DNA from: Lunasporangiospora selenospora
Taxonomy: Eukaryota > Mortierellomycota > Mortierellomycetes > Mortierellales > Mortierellaceae
Direction: 5' to 3'
NCBI GenBank assembly: GCA_015680635.1
Contig: JAABOA010000183.1
Location: 1,708-20,995 of the forward strand
DNA length: 19,288 nucleotides
The position numbers were made by a program, and so were the translations under genes. Position 1 is the stretch's first letter, and each line of letters starts with the position of its first letter. The notes beneath the pieces are model-generated. The model saw only the letters and a program-made list of their open reading frames with translations. It made no database searches and was not told the DNA's origin. Positions 1 to 8,740 of this stretch are shown here, piece by piece.

Positions 1-640
1 TAAAGTACGAGGGCGAGGGCAAGAGGGTGGGCGACGATGGAGGTGGTGGTAGGGACAAGGAAATGGTGTGTGTATGAGCGTTAGTGGAGCAAGAGTGGGG
101 AGGCGAACTGGGTCCGCCTGGCGCGGAGAGAAGATGGGTTACGAGGGGAGAGGATGGCGGAGGAGAGATTGATAGATCAGGCGTCAGTGTTGGTGAATGA
201 GAACCGTCCAAAGACATGAATGAGCTGCCTGTAAACTGTTGCTCCTGCTCCTGCTGTTGTTGTTGCTGGAGTTGGAGTTGTTGTTGGAGAAGGTGGAGCT
301 GCTATCCAGGACCAGATCAGGAACGAAAAATTAAGATTCGACGAGGCGCATGTTATTTCGGACATGACTCAATCGTTTTACCAAAACCTGTGCAGAGGTG
401 TACCTTAAGCTTTTGAATTGCAAGAATGTGAGGATCCTGGCAAAGGTGCGCGAGGATGGTGCGAGGGTCGTGGTATGGATCAAGTGTCGCTGGTTGCTGT
501 CCATTCTGTGGTAACAGCTGTGGTGAGACCGAGGGCTGCTGCTGTGGTAGCTGCTGTGAGGTCAACTGCTGATACTGGAGAGGCTGTTGAAGAAGTATGA
601 ACGGAAGAAACGAGGAAGGGGTCGGAGTCGTTGAAGGCAT
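1..640 (-). CDS. Gln/Pro/Ser-rich hypothetical protein, 5' part (runs off left edge)
   Basis: I do not recognise this gene. The proposed start is the ATG at 640-638, beginning MPSTTPTPSSFLPF. Exon 1 runs from 640 to 404 (79 codons) and ends in a GTACAC donor. Exon 2 starts at 298 and stays open to base 1. The intron is phase 0, and the downstream frame is open only after this splice because the unspliced frame meets a TAG at 304-302. The acceptor is a TAG-CAG tandem, so one Gln may be optional. The protein starts with a Gln/Pro-rich segment, then a short non-repetitive stretch (about residues 54-79, with the motif DPYHDPRTILAHLCQDPHIL). A Gln tract and Ser/Pro/Thr-rich sequence follow in exon 2. 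There is no membrane segment or known domain in the visible part. Such composition is common in fungal regulatory or scaffold proteins, but that is only suggestive. The 3' end lies outside the window. Confidence 0.5.
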
Positions 641-735
641 GGCTTGAGCGGGGACAAGGCGTATATCTGTCTTCGCAGTAGTAGTTCTTAGGGGAGGGAA
701 GAACAAAAGGTAGCCAGAAGGTGAAGCAAGCGGAG

Positions 736-770
736 CAAAAAAGAAAGAAAGAAAGAAAAAAGAAAGAAAG
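736..770. repeat. Purine-rich (AAAG)n tract upstream of the left-edge gene
   Basis: The plus strand carries a run of AAAG/AAAAG units; on the minus strand it reads as TTTC repeats about 100 bases upstream of the proposed start of the left-edge gene. Pyrimidine tracts of this kind are frequent in fungal promoters and 5' leaders. No specific factor site is claimed. Confidence 0.5.
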
Positions 771-2119
771 TAACAAGACTGCCGAGCACTCTTGTTGGAA
801 CGAATACTCTCATGTTGTCGGATGACTGCATGATGCACCATAAAAAAAGTTCCGATGAGTAGCCACGTTATCCGAGCAATTGACCTTGAAGATAGTCGTG
901 TTCACCCACCCTGCATCAGGTGTTCCGTCGTTGCCCTCTCGGAATGCATTGCTATCCTACCTCCCGAGAAATCTGGGTTCGCTCTCTGGCTTTGTACACA
1001 CTCTGCGTACTATGTAGTACTTCAGATGCGACAAGTGTCCAGGCCCCGGCTCTGGTCCCTCATCCCCTTGTCTAGGCGTCAACGAGACAATTAAGCTCGT
1101 CGCGTGGCCTTTCAGAAGTGACAGAGCATCGGCCACACACGCACAAAAGAGCCGCATGCGACCGCCTTTCCCCAAGCCTTTTGGTGCTTATCACACAGAG
1201 TTGCTTGCCGAGGAACTTGCATTGTCGCACAACCCCGTACATTGATACTTTTTCAAGGTCTGCCCATTGTAGATTATCAACGCCCGATTATCCAGTGTCA
1301 AATGCGTTTGTGGCATAAACAAAAACAAATAGAGCAAAATGTGCACGGCATTAAAACAGCCCATTCACTACTTACAGACTGACTCTTTTTTTTCTTTGTG
1401 TCTTTGTGTTTGGTCTGACCCTGCCCTGCCATGAACTCTTGGCTTACGGGAAGTCGTCAGTAAGGCAGGTTCTGTCATATGATAGAGCTTCGATAAAATC
1501 TGCAAAAGTGAACGACGGGAGGAGGATGTGGCTATCATCTTTTTTTTTTTTTCTCCGGATATATTTGTCCCCCACATGTTGCACCCCGCAGCCGAACCAA
1601 ATTGGGCCAACAGGAAGAGATATGACAAACGGAGATAAAAGACCTCGAGATGTCCGAGAGATATAATAAAGAAAAGATAGGAGCCCCCTCGCCACACTAC
1701 GTCTACAATTATATCTTACACACCAATCCACCAGATAACCCGCGAGATGTCTCCTAGGATAAAAAGTGCCTGCCGGCCCGGGAAGAGTGAGAAAGATTCC
1801 TGGATACAATCTTCCTTCACCTCATTACTTCATCTCCTCCTCCCCGTCGTCCTTTCTTTTTCACTCTTCTCTGCCTTTGCTAGGCTAGTCGCAAACAAGC
1901 CCAAGCACCATGCAATGAAAATAACCACAGCGAGATCATGCGCATACGAGATCTATCTTGGAAGCGATTTCTTGGGATTGAATAGATTGCAGAATGGACT
2001 CGCGCGGGAACCGCCTCTTGCTTTGGGTGTTGTGTCTATCTTATCGGAGGGAAGGGCTGCTCACTTTTACTTTATTTTTTTCTCCAGTGCGAGAGAGAGA
2101 GAAAGAGAGAGAGAGAGAG

Positions 2120-2151
<32 letters not shown>

Positions 2152-2731
2152 AAGTTCTTTATCGCTAAATGGTTCTCCCCCATGGTCAAGTCAGACGAGT
2201 AAATCGATTGGGAGATTGCTTATCGTAACTCTTGATCAAGAGAGAAAGAGAAACAACAATAAGGAATCTACCGAGAGAATGAATGAGCACGAATGTGCTG
2301 TATGTACATGCAATGGGAGGCAACGCGCCTCGCATGACCTACATTTTACCACACGCACAAACTCAGTTCCGCCATGAGCAGCGCTTGCCCTCTTCCTTCC
2401 TTCCTTCCCTAACTTCCTTGCCATCGTCATCGTCGTCGCCTCCCCCAGTCCCTGTTACATCTCTGTAACACACAGGGGGCGAAGCTACTGGTCCCAAGGG
2501 AGCTGCAGGTTAACGGATGCGGAAGGGGGGGGGGAGGTATCGGATTTATTAGTACGGCTGTTCTACGGAAAGATGCTATGGTGAACTAACTTGCTACACC
2601 TCCAGTTGACTAGTATACACGGGTGCGCGATTTAGGAAGGGAGGAAAGAGTATGAAGGGAGCAGAGAGGCTAGTAAGAGAGAGTGTGAAAGGAGAAAGGA
2701 GAGATTTGATGTGCGCTCAATCATTTCTACT
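771..2731. other. Gene-poor interval between two minus-strand genes
   Basis: I see no supported gene here. Reading frames of 60-150 codons occur on both strands, but they have biased composition, no recognisable domain and no consistent splice structure. The interval contains a T-run near 1541-1553, the GA/GT microsatellite at 2091-2151, a CTTC-rich tract near 2391-2412 and a G-run near 2525-2535. It should contain the promoter of the left-edge gene and the 3' UTR of the gene ending at 2732. Confidence 0.5.
2091..2151. repeat. Compound microsatellite (GA)n-(TA)n-(GT)n
   Basis: A run of GA dinucleotides with one interruption (2091-2119) passes through a short TATATA into an uninterrupted alternating TG run (about 2125-2151). 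It lies in a gene-poor interval. Tracts like this are prone to length changes, and alternating purine-pyrimidine TG runs can adopt Z-DNA. Nothing shows a regulatory role. Confidence 0.9.
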
Positions 2732-5587
2732 TTAAATGTAGATCATTGGTCCCCAAGGCCCCGCATCGGCGACTGCCATTCTCTTGACAATCGACTCGAG
2801 TTCCGGGTCTTCACCATTGATCTCACCAAGGGTGCACTCAACTCCATCATCATCTTCCATGACAGAGAGACTCAAAAGTCGTCGAGGTGGCCTAGGGAGC
2901 ATCTTCATGATCGAGCCATCATCATCGTCCTGGACGAAGACACCACTGTCTTTGCGGTCATGTCGGAGATCATTAATATCTAGGACACGCCCCATTGGCG
3001 TGGATGATGAAGACATGGGTGAGGACATGATCCCGACTGTCGGTGTGGTCAAGGGACAGGGCAAAGAAGAGGAGAGTTGAGCAGCAATTTCCAGGGATGC
3101 GGTCGGGGCTGCCCCATAGGAGCCTAGACCACTCGAGTCCGTTTCGTCTGGCCCCACTCCTTGGTCACCAACCCCATCAGCCATGCCATCTACCTCGACT
3201 GCCCCTCTGTTGTCACTCTCATGCTCATCTTCGCCTCCACTTGCCCCCTCACCAGCCGTGCTCTCGTAATCCAAAGGATGGACCGACTCCCTGTCCTGCT
3301 GGAACGAGAGATAAGAATAGGAATAGGGATGCTGACCGTCGGTTTGTAGAGAGGACGAAGGGAAGAATGAAGATGCAAGAGATGGTGAACGAGAGAGTGC
3401 ATACGACCGCGCGTCATTCGATGATGATGGCTGGGACCAACCACGGTGTAGTGCTTGTGCAGGAGATTCCGGGACGGATCGTGGTGCGGTGATAGATAGA
3501 GATCCAGGTGTGTCCAGGGAATAACATGGTTCAAGCAGATTACAGGATCCCATCAGCATGCCGGGGATCTCACCCAAGTACAGTTGAGCATCCCACAGAC
3601 TTGTGAACTGCGATGCAATGTCGACTGCACTACAATTGGATCGCTCCAGTCGGAACGCTACCAGGTTCAACTCGCTGTTGTCTCGCACCAGGGACGAGCT
3701 AGAGACCGAGGCCGAGACCTTGACGAGAGAAAGCGTACTTGAGTATGTGGCCTGGATCTCTTGGAGTTGCTGAAATCGGCACTGGTGAGGGTCAACCAGA
3801 GGTGTCAACGCACTACTAGCATCGCGACAAGGGGCGTAGTTCTGGTATGGTGAGGTGGACACTGGAAAAATGTGGTAATTGACCCAACCCAACCCAATCC
3901 AACCCCCCCACGTTCACAAAGACACGATGTCGGAGAGATTGTGGATGCCGAAAGGGGAGGGAGAGAGAGAGGGCGCAAACAACAGGGGAGAGACGAAAAC
4001 AGAGAACGTGCGGTGGCAAGCAAGTTCAGAAGGGCGTCGTCGTGTTTGTACAGGATAGTGGTGAGCAGGGGCAAAGAGAGAGAGAAAAATTAGATTGATA
4101 GAAGAGAGGAGACATGACCAAGACCAGATGGTTAGACCGACATACCAATTCGTCTCCATGTACTTGCCAGAAACACGCAACTAAAAGACAATGGTCATAG
4201 CATTGATGATCTTACCTGAAGAGTTCTTGGACTTAAAGAGTTTGCCCATAAATTGCTGTGCAGTGGCCTTAGTTTCTTTCAATAGTTGAGTCCACTTTGT
4301 CATTTCGGTCTGGTCTGAAGTCTTTTGCGCGCAAGGTTTGTATGTCGAATAGGTTTAGATAGGCAAAGAGCAGCACACAAACTGTACTGGTTGTGGAGTG
4401 GAGGGTGGGAGAAATGCGGCAGTGACAGGTGTGGAGAAGCACTGAAAATGAGAAAAGTGAGGAAAAAAAAGACTGGGCGGTGGTCTGCCTTTTGTTACAG
4501 AGACGGTGAGATTGGACCAAGGAGGAAGTGGCTAGGAAATTGATGGGTGGAATGGAGCAAAGAGAGAATGCCGTGGGCGTTGTTGTGGGCGTGTGCAGGA
4601 GTGTGGTTGAGAGCCCCGGGGACAGCCGTGTCGATCAGAGACGGTGAGAACAGGCACAGCAGCAGTACACGGGAAGGAAGAGAATAGCGATAGTGATGGA
4701 GTGTTGAGAAGACAAGGGAGACAGACAAAGAGAGCACAGGGAACGGGGGAGTTAAGAGAATCGGGTGGATGGTGGCAGGGATGAATGTGGTAATGGCAAA
4801 GAGAGTGCCGATGTGGAACGGGGACGACGGGGCCGGGGCGCCAAAGCCGGGAGAGAGAGTTGTAGATCTGTTGCTGCTGCGTCGAGGACATGCAGTGTGG
4901 GTGTAACGAACCAAGAAAGAGCCGCTTGCGCGTGCAGGTCGCGTCTCATTTTATACGCTGCAGGCGGGGGGGATTGGGTTGGCAAGACCCCTGAGTGTGT
5001 TCGCTCGAGTTTGAACAGGGGGGAGCATGGAAACTGCGTCGCAGCTTGTGTAAACATGCATGCAAGTCGCGAGCAGCTGCAGGCGCCCGCAGGGACTAAC
5101 AGAAGCGCTTGACTTTGGGACACCCCATTGCAGTAGCAACCTACCGCAGAACAAATAGCAAATGAAAGCGCGGAGGCCCAAAAAGAAGAAAAAAAGCGCT
5201 ACCCTTGCTACGATACCTTGGTCATGTCATGTCATTGTTGTGTTTGTACCTTTGACAGTCCGAACACGGTCTCGCTCCCGCCCAAGGCAGAAGTTTGTTA
5301 GAAAGATGAACTCATTCTTCAATTCATCATAGCAGTACTCACCATGGCTCGTTCATCAGGATCTTGGGCCATTTTGCTGGCAGGAGCATGCAGTTACCAC
5401 GGGTAGAGTGGTGGACAATGGCCCATTATTACCGCGTGCTGTCTCCGCTCTATTTTTCGACTCTCCGAAATTGTCTATCGCGCTTGTCCCGTCTTGCCTG
5501 TTTTGTCCAATGTTCAGATGCCTTTGTCCGTCTTGCCATTAGTGACCCCAAAATCTCCGCCGCTTCAGCCATCTCTTGGGTGTCCAT
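2732..5587 (-). CDS. Uncharacterised multi-exon protein (about 442 aa in this model)
   Basis: I do not recognise this protein. The proposed exons on the minus strand are 5587-5547, 5376-5343, 5274-5250, 4314-4216 and 3861-2732. The summed length is 1329 bases (443 codons with stop), and every junction keeps phase. Donors are GTCACT (weak), GTGAGT, GTACAA and GTAAGA. A TTCTAAC branch-point-like motif precedes the 25-base exon and a TAAC precedes the 34-base exon. The start ATG at 5587 has a good context (ACAATGG), but the true 5' end could be the exons at 6697-6199. The N-terminal 70 residues are Lys/Glu/Gln-rich and look helical (DQTEMTKWTQLLKETKATAQ). The large last exon, open for over 1.1 kb, encodes a Ser-rich protein. 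It has a short ordered-looking stretch (near 3790-3540), an acidic Gly/Asp/Glu region (near 3240-3140) and a compact C-terminus ending GPWGPMIYI. The last two exons are the firmest; the small 5' exons are tentative. Confidence 0.5.
3862..4215 (-). other. 354-base intron with (TTGGG)-like repeat near its 3' end
   Basis: This is the last intron of the uncharacterised minus-strand gene. The donor GTAAGA (4215-4210) follows a phase-1 exon end. The acceptor TTTTTCCAG (3870-3862) restores the frame of the long last exon, giving a GTG Val codon across the junction. Near the acceptor the plus strand reads ACCCAACCCAACCCAATCC, a short degenerate pentamer repeat. Confidence 0.55.
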
Positions 5588-6198
5588 TGTAGGTAGGGAG
5601 CAAGAGAGCAAGAGGTCGCTGCGGGGGTCGAGGCGAGCAATAGCGGGCAAAACTCAGAGTGGGTGAAGGGAGGGGACGATGAAGAGGAGAAGATGAGAAA
5701 GGGGATACACAAGTCTACGAAAAGTCCTTCCGAATGTGGTTTGTGTTATGGACACCATTTTCTCTCTCTCTCTCTCTGTTTCATCCTCTAATGTCTGCCC
5801 TTCTACAGGACAGCACACTAGAGGCAGTAAAGACATAGCCTGGGGTTTAGATGTGAATGCGTGTTTGTTTTCTTCTTCGCCCATTTGCACTGACGTACTA
5901 TTATCAAGAAAATAGGCGCCTTGCAGCATCGATGCTGTTGCCACAGGTGCCAGCAGTAGAAGGATGGCCAAACATTGGCCACGGGGGCATGGGTCCGAGC
6001 AATCAAGGTACGATCCCCAAGGCTGGCCACCCACAGTCATTCAGTCCTGCAGGGTTCTCATCCAGTTTTTTTTGTCAGACTGGCTACATTTGTACGATGG
6101 CTTGACCACAAAAAAAAGTTGGAGAGGAAAGAAATTTCTCGTCTTGGTCAGCGTTGTGGTTTTGGCAAAGATGTTGCTCCTACCCCTGGCACTCATAC

Positions 6199-6697
6199 CA
6201 ACCTAAAGCCCCTGGCAGTCAGCAAACGAGACCATTGTTCTGTGTTTGGGGTGGTGAACTGAAGTTAGTTTGGAGATTTAGGGATGAAATGGATGGAGCG
6301 AGTTCACAGTCAAAGTAAGAGGATCGCGCTTGTCTGTCGTTGAGGATTCCAGCTTGAACACAAAAGCACTGGCCTTGTGCAAGAGTCCAAGATGAAGTCA
6401 TGGTACTTGCTGCATGCGCTTGTGCTTGTGCAGGACGAGTGCAGAATCTGGAAATATTGGTTTATCTCGGTGGACATGACAGGGGTAAGTTTGCAGGGTG
6501 AGTTTGCAAGAACAAACAGCGGAGTGAACAGGGGAGGGGGGAGTCTTCTTTTCCAGCCGTACCTCTTCGTCATCGAGCACAAATGCGACAGACGAGGAGA
6601 CTGCTGAGGACGAAGATGACGGAGAAAGCGCAACATGCGGACTGGAAGGGAAGGGGTGCTCTTCCGTGGATTGAACATCCGCTTCCCGCACAGACAT
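6199..6697 (-). CDS. Two 5' exons of a minus-strand gene (partial model)
   Basis: An ATG at 6697-6695 in good context (ACAATGT) opens a 45-codon exon (6697-6563). It encodes a Ser-rich N-terminus ending VLDDEE, followed by the donor GTACGG. A second candidate exon, 6258-6199, has the acceptor ACTTCAG, encodes 20 residues (FTTPNTEQWSRLLTARGFRL) and ends at a GTATGA donor. Both junctions are phase 0. What comes next is unclear. A phase-0 continuation at 5572, using a poor GAG acceptor, would join these exons to the gene ending at 2732 and give about 502 residues. Alternatively this is a separate short gene whose remaining exons I could not find between 6198 and 5590. Function unknown. Confidence 0.35.
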
Positions 6698-7094
6698 TGT
6701 CGTGACCTGCTGGATACACGTCAAAAGAAGGTTCTCTGGTTGGTGATGCGGTGGTTATAGCCTATGAGAAAGAAAGAGGGGAATAAAGGGGTAGAAGGAG
6801 GGAGAGAAGGTTCTGGTGAAGTGCAGAGCCGCCATGGAGTCGTGGAGGTCATAATTGTAGGCGGAAATCGAGACTGGCCTTTGGTAGGACACGCGATGAG
6901 TCGTGTGCGACTGCAGGATAATTAGGCATAACAGGCCTTGATGTGCCTCTTACCAGATCTGGTGTCAGGTTCTTGACAGGAGGAAGCCACGCAAAGAGCA
7001 AGAGAGGGAGAGCAGTCACAGGCGCTTGCTTGTGAGGGAATGCAGTGAAGGAAACAGCACCTGTATCCTTCCATCAGCCCCATCACAGCCTATC
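6698..7094. promoter_or_regulatory. Divergent intergenic region between the minus-strand exons and CUE1
   Basis: About 400 bases separate the start of the minus-strand exons (6697) from the CUE1 start (7095), which faces the other way. It probably contains both promoters and 5' leaders. I see purine-rich stretches near 6766-6815 but no clear TATA box or named factor site. Confidence 0.4.
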
Positions 7095-8454
7095 ATGACA
7101 GACTTTGTCAGCATTACTATTGCTATCGTGATCATCTTTATGGTCTTCCGTTGGCTTTCTGGTAAGCTTGACCCACTTCATCCAACATGACTATCAATCG
7201 TCTGCCCATAACTTGAAGAAGAGAGGGTTTCCGAGTGCCTCGAGGTCTGGACCATGATGCTACTCTGTCTGGACCATGATGCCACTCTGTCTGGACCATG
7301 ATGCCACTCTGCTTTGACTATGACGCTATTCTGTCTGGACATGCATTCAGCGAGCAAGGAACATGCCTGATGATTGATACTCATACCTCTTGCATTCCAT
7401 CCTTTCATTTTTTCCTCTTTTTTCTCTATCATCCCCAATAGCCTCAGGAGATGATTCACAAGCGAGCCGACCAGGGCAGGGTGGCAGAGGCAGGATTCCT
7501 AATCGACCTCCAGCACGGCTCGTCAATCCAGAGATGGTACGATGCAACTCTTGCTGAGCTAACATCTAGCCAACATTGAGGTTTATTTTAGGGAGGCTAA
7601 TTGTAAAGGCATGGAGATGCGGTTGGCATGGGCCCTATTGTGTTTCACTAAAGGACCATCCGTTGCATGGATGGCCAAGGAAAAACAATCCTGCTTTGGC
7701 GGATTAGTCTTGACTACGAAATCCAACAACCCGCAATCTAATGTGCATTTACTCAATAATTTTTCTAGGTTGATACAGTCAAGGCAATGTTCCCCCATAT
7801 CCCAACGGCAGCCATTCACTATGACCTTCAGAAGACTGGATCCGTTGAACAGACCTGCGACAACATCCTCAGAGACGGAGATCTGCCTATGGTAAATAAC
7901 AAAGGCCACGTAACCACAGTTATCCAGAGATGCATCTTAGATAGAGATGACAAAGAAAAAAAACGACAGTGCTACATTCTCGGTTCGAGTAACACGTTGT
8001 ACTCTTTTCCTTTTCATGTGATTCATTCTTTTCTAGCCCCCCGCTGCCCGCCCACCAACACCGCCAACAGCTTCGGCGTCGACTTCTACAGCATCTGGCT
8101 CATCCTCTGGATCCAGTCCAAGCGTAAATGGCAATCTGATCCAACGTTTCAAGTTGCAGGATGCAGCTGAGCAGAATCATGTGCCCGAGGAACCAGTAAA
8201 GGTCTGGGGCGATAGCGCTGATAAACGCCAGGCGGTGTTCAAGAGCCGGAAGGAATATATGGTCCTTCAGGCAAGGAAGTAGGACATTTACCAGTTTGTT
8301 CGTCATTTCTGATAGATAATCGACAGCTTTGAAGGAGCGAGTCTACTGACATCATTTTTTTCCAATTGACTCGACTCCAACTAGACGGTTCCTGGAAGCA
8401 GAGGCACGCAAGACAGCAGAGACAAAAGAAAAGGAAGTGGACGCTACAGCATAG
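7095..8454 (+). CDS. CUE1: Cue1-like CUE-domain ER membrane protein
   Basis: This is a predicted membrane-anchored CUE-domain protein of the Cue1 type. In yeast Cue1 tethers and activates the E2 enzyme Ubc7 at the ER membrane for ER-associated degradation. Exons are 7095-7161, 7442-7536, 7769-7891, 8037-8278 and 8385-8454. All junctions keep phase and sum to 597 bases (198 aa; yeast Cue1 is 203 aa). Residues 4-21 form one hydrophobic helix right after the start, a signal anchor. Residues 55-95 are the CUE domain: the Met-Phe-Pro motif is at 61-63 and the Ile-Leu pair at 87-88. A Pro/Ser/Thr linker follows. The C-terminus is a charged helix (DKRQAVFKSRKEYMVLQ and onward) placed like the Ubc7-binding region of Cue1. 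If the last intron is retained, translation stops at once after QARK. Family and domain are well supported; orthology to Cue1 rests on the overall architecture. Confidence 0.87.
7245..7340 (+). repeat. 22-bp tandem repeat in CUE1 intron 1
   Basis: Four full units and one partial unit of a 22-base sequence (consensus GTCTGGACCATGATGCCACT plus CT) start at 7245, 7267, 7289, 7311 and 7333. Units 2 and 3 are identical, unit 1 differs by one base and unit 4 is more diverged. The array lies wholly inside the first intron (7162-7441), and the unit is not a multiple of three, so it is not selected as coding sequence. Confidence 0.9.
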
Positions 8455-8572
8455 GCAAGGAAGTGTTGGGAGAAATCAGGTGTGGGGTGGTCGTAACATG
8501 TCCCAGTTGAAAGATTGGCAGTCGAACGGCCCTTTCGTTCGGCCGAGTGCCCCGTCTACACACATATCCGAT

Positions 8573-8578
8573 AATAAA
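8573..8578 (+). terminator. AATAAA poly(A) signal, CUE1
   Basis: A canonical AATAAA lies about 120 bases after the CUE1 stop and before the CCT1 start at 8741, a plausible 3' end signal for CUE1. The interval 8455-8740 otherwise holds no gene that I can see. Confidence 0.45.
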
Positions 8579-8740
8579 AATGATGTAAGAGAGGGGTGCA
8601 ACAGGACGTGCACCTTGACCCCAAAACGTCACCGAAACTTGGTGTAATTTGAGGCGCCCAGTGGAGGGCCTTCTCGTTCTTTCTTTTTTCTACCCCATTC
8701 TCATCCTTGTCGATCCCACAGAACACACCACCACCGAGCA

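Noticed and set aside
216-416. Plus-strand Cys-rich frame (many CC and WSW residues)
   Set aside because: It is the antisense of the CAA/CAG-rich exon of the left-edge gene; the Cys run is an artefact of the Gln repeat read backwards.
1747-2202. Plus-strand 151-codon frame across the microsatellite
   Set aside because: The frame is held open partly by the GA/GT repeat (RERERER then CVCVCV) and shows no domain or conserved-looking segment.
4495-5123. Overlapping minus-strand frames rich in Pro, Ser and His
   Set aside because: They fall inside the proposed long intron (5249-4315), overlap in several frames and look like composition-driven open frames.
5547-5587. Similarity of EMAEAAEILG to the N-terminus of the yeast regulator Opi1
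   Set aside because: Only about eight residues resemble it, and none of the other Opi1 regions is present in the downstream exons.
5654-6040. Minus-strand 128-codon frame with a hydrophobic stretch
   Set aside because: It ends in a GA-repeat-coded ERERE run and a hydrophobic pyrimidine-coded tail; no start context, domain or splice partner supports it, though it overlaps the uncertain 5' region of the unknown gene.
7245-7340. CRISPR-like array
   Set aside because: The units are directly adjacent with no spacers and lie in a eukaryotic intron; it is a minisatellite.
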